A stretch of 64,000 nucleotides of DNA, taken from Zanthoxylum bungeanum. Its lineage: Eukaryota > Streptophyta > Magnoliopsida > Sapindales > Rutaceae. The notes below the pieces were generated by a model, which worked only from the letters and a program-made list of their open reading frames with translations, ran no database searches and was not told the origin of the DNA. The position numbers and the translations under genes were made by a program. The stretch lies in the NCBI GenBank assembly GCA_019454045.1, contig SKCR01048582.1:1-64000 (forward strand). Reading direction: 5' to 3'. Shown here piece after piece: positions 12,297-21,761 of the stretch; position 1 is the first letter of the stretch; each line of letters opens with the position of its first letter.

Positions 12297-14078
12297 TGTT
12301 AGTCTATCCTACACATGCCAAAGATCTCTAAACAAGATTAAAGTGTGAATAAATCAAGATACGTTGCAGAATACTTACATTGATAGGTTGGAAAATTCAA
12401 AACTTTCTTTGGATGTAGAAGCTCCAAGCTTTGTGTTGAGTTCTAAACTCTTGGGTGAGTTTCTCTATCACCTTAAATTGACTCCCAAAGTGCTAGCTTG
12501 CTTGAAATTTTTGTAACAAAAATTCCAATGGAGAGAAGAGGCTCACAGTTTTGCAAGGGAGAAGAGAGAGGAATAGTAATTTCAAAAACTTGTGTGTTGT
12601 ATGTAAAAGAACAAATGCCTTTTATAAATGCCAACTACTTACATCACAAATAGTGACAAGTTGATGTAAGTTGTGGGTCACACCCAATTAAATTTCAAAT
12701 TTAAGTGGGCTTACACGACACACTTTGGGCCCGGGTTCATTTAATCCAATTAAACGAATTTTCGTCGCGACTTAATTAAATAATTATGCCTAGCAGAATT
12801 ATTACGATAATCGCTTACGAATTAATTTCAAATTAATTCGTTCGCCCGAATTAAAATCCAATTTTAATTCTGCATTGAAATCCGATTTCAATTAATATAT
12901 CCGATATATTATTTAATCGATTAATTCTAAATTAATCGCGTTCTCTCTTATGGAAGAATTTAATCCCAGATAAATTCTTGCCGCAATTAATCCCAGATTA
13001 ATTTTCTCTCTTATAATTAATCCCAAATTAATTCTGTTCGAGTCAAATGTCATTGGTGAATCTTTAGGAAGCGACCCAAGAGATCTCTGGATATGTTGGC
13101 AGCAAATACGATCATCGGACTATCTGGACACGTGTGTACCTCGTACCACGTTCTCATCGATTTACAAGACATGGTTGACTTCTAGCAAAGCATCGTGCTT
13201 ACCCAATTCTCTAAAAATATTCAATGAGGAATATATAATCTGTATCAAGCGTAGAATACTAACGTAATGCGTAATATGATCTAGTATCGGATGTCACATG
13301 CTAGGCCTAAGGCTGAAATTATGTCTGCCCAGTACGAAGCATATATTAGATCCCGCATAACTAATCTCTGTAATCGGATAATCATGACCTAGTCATATTA
13401 TCCTGATAGCTGCAACATTTAAGAGTACTAATATCGTATCCTGCGTGATCATCATCTCAATATGACTGAAGTGATACTCCCATCTTGACATCACACCCAA
13501 TATACTACGACTTTCAGTAAACCTAGCAGAGGCGTACACAGAACATGTTAAAGCTCCAGACGACCAAAACCAAAGTATATTGATTGTCGCAAGTATTAGC
13601 GATGTAAATCTCAAGTTAAAAATCATATACACCTACCCTGATTCAGATTCCTATAGACACATAATCATACTACCAATGGGATTTCGAGGGGTCTATCCAG
13701 AGCGAAGCTGTCCTCGGTCCAACGGCTGACAGAACCTCTTATCACACTTGCATAAGTATCCAATACCTAAATATATGAGAGCTATGCCGTTAAGCTTCCA
13801 TAACGCGCACAATTGTAATACTAGTATATTCTGCATTATCGATGTCCAATCTCGATAATACTACGACTATGGATATTTAATGATTAAACCGTTCATGGAT
13901 TAATACTGTCCCATATCTTATTAATCTGATTTAACCATATGGACTTTTATCATTTATATATCAAAGTAATTCAATTACAAAATGATAAAATATCAATTTC
14001 CTTTGTCACATAGTTAATTTGTTAAAAAACACAATGTCTTTTATAAATAGTGACGCTATGGGTCATAATTTTCCAACA
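12297..14078 (-). repeat. 5' LTR of copia element 753-14078
   Basis: It starts tgttagtcta and ends ttccaaca. It matches 753-2551 over its whole length, with a deletion near 12770 and many substitutions, so the LTR pair has diverged considerably. Confidence 0.9.
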
Positions 14079-14083
14079 CATTA

Positions 14084-14256
14084 TTGTTAAACAACAGCTT
14101 AGACAGTCCTTATTTCATGACTCATTTAGCTAATAGTGTTCCATTCTCATTGTCATTTATCATGGAAAATTTAGAAATGAACTCAATGGTTATAAGATTA
14201 GTGATCATAAGTTTCGAAATGTTAATGAGGTTATTTGTAATTTTAGGAACACATGG
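14084..14256 (-). pseudogene. Old copia host element: GAG-pre-integrase upstream fragment
   Basis: The - strand reads VPKITNNLINISKLMI and then EFISKFSMIND and NGTLLAK with stops. This matches the copia pattern HVPKITKNLLSVSKL followed by FHPxxCxVKD and TGxxLL. It connects upstream to the protease fragment at 19493 and downstream to 747, once the two intervening insertions and their duplications are removed. It is decayed. Confidence 0.7.
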
Positions 14257-14293
14257 TGTTGTGTGAGGAACGGACAAAACCGAGCGCAGCGGA

Positions 14294-14859
14294 TAGGGGT
14301 GTGCATCGGTTGGTTTGGTCGGTTAATCTTTGATATTTTAACCGAACCGGAATTTTTCGGTTAAGTAAATGTGTAACCGATTTAATCATATTATGACACA
14401 TAACCATTAACCAATTTAATCATTATATTTCGGTCGGTTTTGGTTAATTCGGTTATTAACCAGTCCAACAAATACAAATTCATCAACTCAACATTCAACA
14501 AAGCAATTTAACACAAATATAAATTCATATTCATCAAATTTAATATTTAACCCAATATTATGAAATTTCGGGTTTCTTAATAGCCAATAATTTAATAATT
14601 TTTGGTTATAACAATTTATCTAACAATCGGTCTATGAAATTTTGTTATTTACTTATTTAGGGTTCTGAAGCATGTATATATTTCGGTTAGTCGGTCGGTT
14701 CGGTTATACGAATCTGATAACCGTAACCGAACCGAATAACCGAAAAAGTTAAAAATTTTAACCGCAAAAACCAATTTAATCACAATAACCGAACCGTTAT
14801 AAAAAAATGGGTCGGAACGGTTCGGTTAATCGGTTAAAACCGATTAATGCACACCCCTA
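14294..14859. mobile_element. hAT-type MITE, 566 bp
   Basis: It has terminal inverted repeats taggggtgtgcat at both ends and a perfect 8-bp target-site duplication gcagcgga (14286-14293 and 14860-14867). The ends are rich in the cggttcggtt / aaccgaaccg type of subterminal repeat. Short length, absence of a coding frame and 8-bp duplication indicate a non-autonomous hAT element. It sits near the left edge of the LTR-like insertion, outside the duplicated unit. Confidence 0.9.
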
Positions 14860-17380
14860 GCAGCGGAATCCGTCCGAGATCAAATCACGAGCGAATATAA
14901 TTTTTTTTTATTCGACAGTCCTTAACAGTCGGTTTAAAAAAAATTTCCATCAACTTAAAATTTTCCTAATGTACTAAAAATATTTTCCATGCATTAAAAT
15001 AATTACCATAAGCCAATTAAAAATTTTCAACATACTTTAATACATTTATCAACTCTTGACAAATTAATCTAAGCATCAAAATTATTTCCAACACTTGAAA
15101 ATAATCCAAACATACTAAAATTAATTTTCCAACATTTGAAAAATTAATTCAAGCATACAAAATAATTTTCCAACTCTTGCAAAATTATTCCAAGCATACA
15201 AAAATTAACATATCAACTATATATTGATTTTCTAACACTTCAATGCTTCTAATCCTCACATACATGCTTCTAATTTATCCAACATTTCCACAACAATTTT
15301 TCTCAACAAATTGAACAAATAAATTGACAAATTAAATGTACCAACAAGCTTGCCAATTGATTTAAGCTTTGCATCCAAGCTTCCAAATCCTCCAAGCTTT
15401 TTCAACCTTTGAACTCAAGTTTCTCCAAATCTTCCAAGCTTTTGAACTCCTTCAAAACTCCACCAAATTGAGTTTTCTCAAGAACAAATCTTGGTGATCA
15501 AAAGGTGGTTTGATCACTCAAGAGTGGCAACCAAATTTTCCCCAAAATTCAACTCTTGAACCCTAGGAAAAATTGAAGATCTCCAAGAACTTCATGAACA
15601 AGAATCAACCTTTAACTCTTAAAGATCAATTCCATGCTCATCATAATTTGTTTGGGTATTTATGGTGAGTATTTTGGCTTTGATTTTTGATGAAGAAAAC
15701 AAAGAAAACCACAGCCCTCTTTCCTTGCAAACTCTCGGCAGTGAGGAGAGAAAAAAGGATGAAGTGTGTTTTTTTTTTATTTCCACGGCAGTGGCTTCTG
15801 CTTTTTTTTAAAAAAAAATTGCTTTTTTTTTTTAATTTTTTGTTTTTTTTTCTCTCTCGGCAGAAGCTTAAAAAAAAAAAAGGGGAAGTTGTTCTATTTT
15901 TCTTTGAATTCGGCAGAAGCATAAAACAAAACGGGGAAGGCGTTTTGCTTTTTAAAATTTTGTTTTTATTAAAATTAATTAAACAAAACAAACCGCCAAT
16001 TAAATATAAATCATGGTTTAAAAGCATCTTTACTCCACACCACATGTTTCAAAAAGCTAACTTAACCAAAGTTAAATAATAAAATATTTCACCAACTTTG
16101 TAACTTAGTTACAATTAAAAACTTTAGTTACATTAACCAAAATTATTCAATTGCTTTAACTTAGTTACCTTTAATTAATTAATACATTTATTTGTATAAA
16201 CTAAGTAATTAATTTTGTACATTAATTTAACAATTAAATTAATTTACTATTTAATTACTAATTTAATGTAAATCAAATTTGCATTTATTATACAATAAAC
16301 TTATATCAACTCTGGATATAAAATTAATTAATTTAATTCATCTCATGAATTATCAAATTAAACAATTTAATCCTAAAAACCCAAAAATACTTTGTCAACA
16401 TTTGACGAGAGGTCGCCCTAGTGCTCAACGAGTAAACTCAATATAATGGAACTCTCTAGGTTCACGTTCGGTTGTTACGTATATATATACTTATTGACCG
16501 GCGTAAACACACACGTATAACGCAAGCGCACGTATCGTTCAAGTAGTATAAAAATATCGATCCCACGAGGACTTAATTCCTACTGTTGTTATTAATTGTT
16601 GAATCTATTTATTTACAAATATCTAATTAAAAGGGAGAATAGAATTGATTGATTGATTGATTTGGTTGATTGAAGATTTGCTAAATAAATAAATAAAAAG
16701 ATAAAAGAAAATACTAAGGAAAATAACAGATAAAGATATAAGGTTGTGATTTCCTTTAATATCATTTAAAAGATGAAGTGATTATTTTATGTTTCTGCAA
16801 TAAATTAGTTTACTAACCTGGAACACTAAATTATGTAAAAGCCTCTTCCGATGGTCAACTACAACAAATACCCAGTATAACCCAATTGAACCATATTCCT
16901 ATGTCAACCACATTACCTGGATTCATTAAGTCTAAGTTCCAATTATGATTACCCACCCCCCCCCGACAGGTATATTCCTATCCTGTAAGGAAATCTATTA
17001 AAGGGTTATCTATCCTCAAGGAAGATCGTGGGCTATTAAGTCTAAGGCTGAAACCTAAAATCCCTATGTCTAGTTCATTTTAGATTTACCATATCAATCT
17101 TATTTGTGATCAGACAATAAGAAGCATTAAGCTTAAGACTTAATAAGTAAACTTATAAATTACCCAATCTATAAAATAATCCCTTATAAACCGGTGATAT
17201 TAAAAGTTATTACAACCCCTAATTAACTAACACATAACTAGGACTATAAAAATAAAATACATAAAATAAAAATACTACTGAAAAGTAAAATAAAATAAAA
17301 TGCTAAGGTAAAAGGAATTACTTTACTACTACTAATTTAGATATCTCCCATAAAATAATATATAAACTTGTGTTAAATTT

Positions 17381-17562
17381 ACCAACCGACCAGTCTGGCG
17401 GTATCCTTGATTAGTCAAATTAAGTCCAACCAGCCATTAAGGCGGAACCAAAAATAAATTTACCAACCGACCAGTCTGGCGGTATCCTTGATTAGTCAGG
17501 TTTAAAACAGATTAAAATTAAATTACCAACCGACCAATATAGCGGTATTCCTTATTAAGTCA
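17381..17562. repeat. Three-copy spaced repeat in solo LTR
   Basis: About 37-bp units starting accaaccgacc and ending in attagtca occur at 17381-17417, 17462-17498 and about 17525-17562, separated by AT-rich spacers. The third is more diverged. Confidence 0.8.
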
Positions 17563-17930
17563 ATATTTTAAATAGTTAATATATTATTTTTAAGGGAGAT
17601 TAATCTAAATAGCAATAGTAGAAGAATTACCTTTCACCCTAGCTGAGGAAATTATTTCAACATGGTGAATAGTAAAACTGTAAAAAGTAAAAGTAAAAAT
17701 TAAATTACTATTATTACAAAAAGTAATTAAAATTTTTACAAAACTAAAAATAAAAAAAAAAACTAAAAAAAAAATAAAATTCTAGAGAGAGAAACTCTCT
17801 CTAGAGAGAGAAATCAAGAGAGAGAAAGGTGTACAAAATTCTGAAATTTCGCGCTGAATTTATAGGCAAATTTTTCACTATTCCAGCGTCGCGACGCCAA
17901 GGACCTCAGCGTCGCGACGCTGGATTTGTC

Positions 17931-18359
17931 GACGTGGCACGATGAGAAGGCGACACGTAGCAAGGCGGCTGACTGTTCACGCGACACGTGTCAAGGCGGC
18001 TAATTCTCAATTATTGTGATGACGTCATTGATGACGTCATACTGACGCGGCGACGACGTGGCGATGACGTGGCATGACGTGGCGTGGCGGCTGACTGTTC
18101 ACCTGTCGGCACAATAGGATTGCGACACGTGGCGACACGTGTCAAGTTGTGATTGGCTGAGGCTGACGTGGCAAGTTGACTCGGTTGACCTGCTGACGTG
18201 GACGATGATGTGGCATGACACGTGGCAAGGTTGATTTTTTGACCGATGATGTGGCTGATGACGAGGCGACACGTGTCAAGTCTGAGTGTCGGCAGCATAT
18301 GATGATGACACGTGGCACTGCGCATGTTAGCAGATCGGCTGTGATGGTGACACGTGGCA
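17931..18359. promoter_or_regulatory. Array of ACGT-core (G-box/ABRE-like) motifs in solo LTR
   Basis: I count 13 occurrences of ACGTGG or ACGTGT in about 430 bp. Seven of them contain a full G-box CACGTG (as acacgtggc or acacgtgtc). There are also two tgacgtca palindromes near 18020-18040 and several ttgacc/ttgac (W-box-like) motifs. In plants these cores bind bZIP/bHLH and WRKY factors. Regulatory function here is inferred only from motif density. Confidence 0.45.
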
Positions 18360-19492
18360 CGGCGCATTTTAGCAAAGTCAAAACTTCTCAAATGGTTGAC
18401 CGTTGACCAGGCGCATGTTAGCAGATTCGGCTCACGCTGGGCGTCGCGGCGCGCAGTGTTCCAGCATCGCGACGCGCAAAAGACGAAAATATTCATGTTG
18501 ACGCATTTTTGTCCGGTTTTGCCCCAAATTGCCTCCAGTGCTGTCCAAACTTTATTTATCTGCAAAATAACAATAAAACACATCAAAACATTCACAAAAC
18601 TCGAGAAACTATACAAAATATTAAGTTTAATGAGTGGGAAATAGTGATATAAATACCACTCATCACTTATATATCTCATATACGTGTATACATATTTCAT
18701 GAAGGTCTGCCCACCTACAAATCATGACTAAACAACACGACACGTCGAACCAAACAAGTCGAGGTTAAAATGCTAATGTATAATCCCTTCATCATTTCCG
18801 ATTCCAATTGAGTAAGATTATAGTTATACTGTCAAAACCTTATCTACTTAATATAAAATAAACTTTCATAATTATATTCCATTAATAAATAATATATGAA
18901 AAACTCTTTTTCAATATTATTTATAATGTTAAAGAAACAATTTCTTCAATGAACTTTTGGCCAAAAGATTTCCGGAATATATTCTGAAAATTTCTGGAAA
19001 CAAAATCCAACCATATGGACTGACGAATCCTCATCTAACACACCGATCTTAACTAATGAATATCTGCATTTCTATACGAACTTCCGCTAAGCTCACAGTC
19101 TGTTGAGATAAACCATATGTCCATTACATATATAGACAATGCACAAGTCTTACCAATATAATGACCGACCCATGTTAATATATCTAGACCAGGAATAATT
19201 TATATTTGAGAGAATACGTGATATTTCTCAACACCATTTGCAAATCTTGCAACTATATCACCATATGTTTAACTCTCACTCTCGGTCTTTACTAATTTCA
19301 TATAAGGTTCCGAGTGAAACTCGAAATCTCTAACTCTTAGAGCAATCTAACAATTAGCTTTACATTATATAAATAAAAGTAAGAGTTTTACCATATAAAT
19401 AAATAAATAACCATGATAAAATAAATATTATATTGCATAAATATCAAATATTCATACAAAAAGTGAATGGTGCTCGATTACCATTTCTAACA

Positions 19493-20440
19493 CATGGGGA
19501 CTTCAGAAAGATGTAAACGTGCTTCATACAAGGTATTAAAAGTCAATGAGCCAACATGTGTTATAACTAAACCTTGGCCATTTCCTACAAGTAAAGAATC
19601 TATACCTTCATAAGGCTTGTTGTTTTGTATATTGGAGTGATCATTGGTTAAATGGTAAGTAGTTCCACTATCCAAATACCAACCTTGGTCTACTATCCTA
19701 TCAATTGTGGTAACAAGTACTTATCATGCTTATGTTCCATTTGAACTAGCACTAGGAGCATAGGACGTGGCCTAAACAGATGAGTTTTGTGAAAAATGTA
19801 AGGCTGAAGAATGAGTTGTAGGTGGATTTGGTTGTGGAAAGGGTAAAGAATAATTTGGAGATGGATTTAGTGGATAAGGAGAAGCATAATGCATATGAGG
19901 TGATAATGTTTATGGTTGAAAATATGGTGTTGAGAATCTAGGCATATAGAACTGATTGTACTTATTATGACATTCAAAAGTGGTGTGGTATGTTTGTAAT
20001 ATATTTGCCAAAATATATTATTTCCTCTTGGATTAAAACTTCCCATTCCACTATTAAAACCATTTATTTCTCTTCAGTTACCATTCCATCCTCCTATGCC
20101 TTGATTATTTTCATAACCTGGCCAAACAACTATATTCTGACCATTAAAAGCATAACCAGCCTTTTTTTTTGTGATTTAAATCCTCATATACTATTATAAC
20201 CTCATCTACCATAACCTTTCCTTTAGCTAATATTATAAATATTTTTTTATATCACCAGAATGTACCAAATTAGCCACAAAATCATACATGATTTCCTTAG
20301 TCAAAACCATGCCAAACGTGCCTCATATGATAATAATAAAGCATAAGCATTACTATAATTCATGTGTACATATTAGCCTCAATGTACACAACCATAGGAT
20401 AATATTTTGTTCATAAACCAAAAATCTTATGTGTTATAAT
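19493..20440 (-). pseudogene. Old copia host element: protease and gag C-terminal linker
   Basis: On the - strand about 19700-19493 reads WYLDSGTTYHLTNDHSN and SLLVGNGQGLVITHVGS, the copia aspartic protease (DSGTT, the D-S/T-G catalytic triad) followed by the strand leading into GAG-pre-integrase. 20260-19710 is the glycine/asparagine-rich gag C-terminal linker with stops (GYAFNGQN, GIGGWNGN). The left end is the insertion at 14257-19492 and the right end is element A. A second copy is at 43864-44812. Confidence 0.75.
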
Positions 20441-20972
20441 TGTTGTAAATTCCTCAATTCATTAAATATGATATGTATATGTATTTATATACCTTTGGAA
20501 TCCCAAGGGGTGTATGGGAGCTAGCAATCCTTGGAGGGTTGCAACCCACCCCAAGGGGTGCCCTATTGGCACCCCTCCATGCCTTATATAAGAAGGCTTT
20601 TATTCCAAATGTAAATACAGAATATATACAACTATTTTCAGAGAATAAGAAAAAATGCACTGTTGTTTTCTTCTTTGTTTTGAGAGAGAGATCCACCATT
20701 TTATCCTAGTTCAAACACTTGTGAAGGAGTGCACCTTGAACAAGTAGAATCCAAGTTATCCTGGGAGAACATTGGCAATTTGAATCCGTAGAGCACCTAT
20801 GACGGGGCCAATAAGTTCTTAAGGACAGAGTTTTTCTCGACTTGGACGATTGAATCAGTTTTTCTGGTTCTTACTGTTTTAGGGTTATATTGCATCTAGA
20901 TCTACTATTGGATGTTTGATCTGACTGAAGTGCATGTTTATATTACTGTTTAATGACATTATTTTGCCCACA
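20441..20972 (+). repeat. 5' LTR of element A, unit 1
   Basis: It starts tgttgtaaat and ends ttgcccaca. A TATA box (ttatataa, about 20584-20591) suggests a transcript start near 20615-20625. It contains ataagttcttaag at 20811-20823, the reverse complement of the sequence just outside the LTR. Confidence 0.95.
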
Positions 20973-20974
20973 AT

Positions 20975-20987
20975 CTTAAGAACTTAT
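20975..20987 (+). other. Candidate primer-binding site complementary to the element's own LTR
   Basis: Two bases after the LTR end lies cttaagaacttat, the exact reverse complement of 20811-20823 in the LTR. No tggtatcagagc-type initiator tRNA-Met site is visible here, unlike the other copia elements in this window. The geometry would let an RNA end at 20823 prime synthesis back into the LTR, as in self-priming Tf1-type elements. This is inference; pairing to an unrecognised tRNA is the alternative. Confidence 0.4.
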
Positions 20988-21129
20988 CGCTCTAGTGTTA
21001 TTAGAGTAATTTGATTTGAATGTTAGGGTTTGTATATTTTCTGAAAAATACGAACTGTGCATGAAAACCCCGTAGGGCGTTCGAACGCCCGACGCACGCG
21101 AAGGCTAAAATTTGAAAAATCGTAAGAAC

Positions 21130-21436
21130 TGTTCGAACGCGTCTTCAAACGCAACTCGAACGCAAGCCTTCTGCCTAAGAACGTTCGAACGCGTCATAAA
21201 CGCAACTCGAACGCAAACTCTCTGGAATCATTCCGTTCGAACACGTTCACGAACGCTATACGAACGTGAACTCTCTGGAATCATACCGTTCGAACGCGTT
21301 ATCAAACGCTACTCGAACGTGAACTCTCTGGAAACACTTCGTTCGAACGCGTTATCAAACGCAACACGAACGCACACACACTGGACAGTCTCGTTCGAAC
21401 GTAGATACGAACGTGACACTAACGACTTTGTCCTGT
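21130..21436 (+). repeat. Six tandem 52-53 bp repeats in element A leader
   Basis: Units begin at about 21130, 21182, 21234, 21287, 21340 and 21392, each starting with (c)gttcgaac, with internal caaacgcaac-tcgaacg and a tctctggaa-type tail. The palindrome cgttcgaacg heads most units. A further cgttcgaacg lies at 21078. The open frame across it (21112-21438) is a by-product of the repeat. Confidence 0.9.
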
Positions 21437-21755
21437 AAGTATCATAAACTGCAAACTTTAATTAATATTAACTTGGTTAGTCATATACTGTAAACACATT
21501 AATCTTGGTAGTATAGATTTAAGTTATTATTAAGTTGTTCAATTATCACAAGCATACACATAGTGATAAAGTTGAAATTGATTGGTTGTTGCATAATTGG
21601 TTGAGAATTTAAAGTGTAATAATACACAAGTAATTCCATCCAATCTTGATTGACATATATATCTACATTTATTATATATCACTTTGAACAAGGTCATTCG
21701 TTGATCGTTGTGCAATTTGTCTTTCGTAGACTAATTGACCCTGTTGATTTTCCAG
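21435..21755 (+). other. Putative leader intron upstream of element A gag
   Basis: A strong donor (tcct/gtaagtat at 21435) and a pyrimidine-tract acceptor (gattttccag ending 21755) enclose 321 AT-rich bases. The segment ends six bases before the gag start codon and has a branch-point-like ctaat about 25 bases before the acceptor. It is conserved in unit 2 (45803-46122). Splicing is inferred only. Confidence 0.4.
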
Positions 21756-21761
21756 TTACAG

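Larger units (their letters stand above)
753..14078 (-). mobile_element. Ty1/copia LTR retrotransposon, composite, with nested solo LTRs
   Basis: The element is bounded by two related direct repeats of about 1.8 kb, each beginning TG and ending CA, and flanked by the 5-bp target-site duplication catta (748-752 and 14079-14083). A primer-binding site lies next to the right LTR and a purine tract next to the left LTR, so the element reads on the - strand (5' LTR at the right). Internal order on the - strand is leader, gag, protease region, integrase, reverse transcriptase and RNase H, as in Ty1/copia. It carries 3.55 kb of nested insertion (4942-8491); without it the element would be about 9.8 kb. 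The two LTRs differ at many positions and the reading frames are broken, so the insertion is old. It landed in the GAG-pre-integrase region of the older host copia. Confidence 0.92.
16495..18665. mobile_element. Solo LTR, 2171 bp, present only in unit 1
   Basis: It begins tgaccggcgt and ends ccactcatca, with the 5-bp duplication cttat at 16490-16494 and 18666-18670. The equivalent site in unit 2 (43039-43043) has a single cttat and no insertion. Inside are three copies of an accaaccgaccag...gtatccttgattagtca repeat (17381, 17462, 17525), paired GC-rich palindromes around cagcgtcgcgacgc (17884-17922) and an array of ACGT-core motifs (17931-18359). There is no coding domain. The 229-residue open frame at 18011-18700 on the - strand comes from the repeated motifs and runs past the element end. 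Confidence 0.88.
14257..19492. mobile_element. LTR-like insertion (about 2.5 kb net), probably a solo LTR, with nested elements
   Basis: It begins tgttgtgtgagg and ends ccatttctaaca (TG...CA), flanked by the 5-bp duplication catgg (14252-14256 and 19493-19497). Removing it rejoins the old copia protease and GAG-pre-integrase. It contains the MITE at 14294-14859 and the solo LTR at 16495-18665; without them it is about 2.5 kb and has no recognisable coding domain. 14970-15230 holds loose repeats of a 'ccaagcatacaaaa...atttgaaaaatta' type. 15740-15960 is poly-A/poly-T-rich, and open frames there are low complexity. The start of the tandem duplication (15602) lies inside it. A partial second copy is at 42152-43863. 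Confidence 0.7.

Noticed and set aside
15641..16079. Overlapping open frames of about 130 residues on both strands (also at 42184-42630)
   Set aside because: They are low-complexity K/F-rich products of poly-A/poly-T runs in an LTR-like region, and their lengths depend on homopolymer length.
18011..18700. A 229-residue open frame on the - strand
   Set aside because: It is produced by the repeated acgtggc-type motifs in the solo LTR, crosses the element boundary at 18665 and has no recognisable domain.
21130..21436. Possible CRISPR-like regular repeat array
   Set aside because: Repeats are contiguous and diverged with no unique spacers, and lie inside a plant retrotransposon leader.
21112..21438. 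A 108-residue open frame rich in R, N and T
   Set aside because: It is a direct translation of the 53-bp tandem repeats; in unit 2 it is not kept as an equivalent frame.
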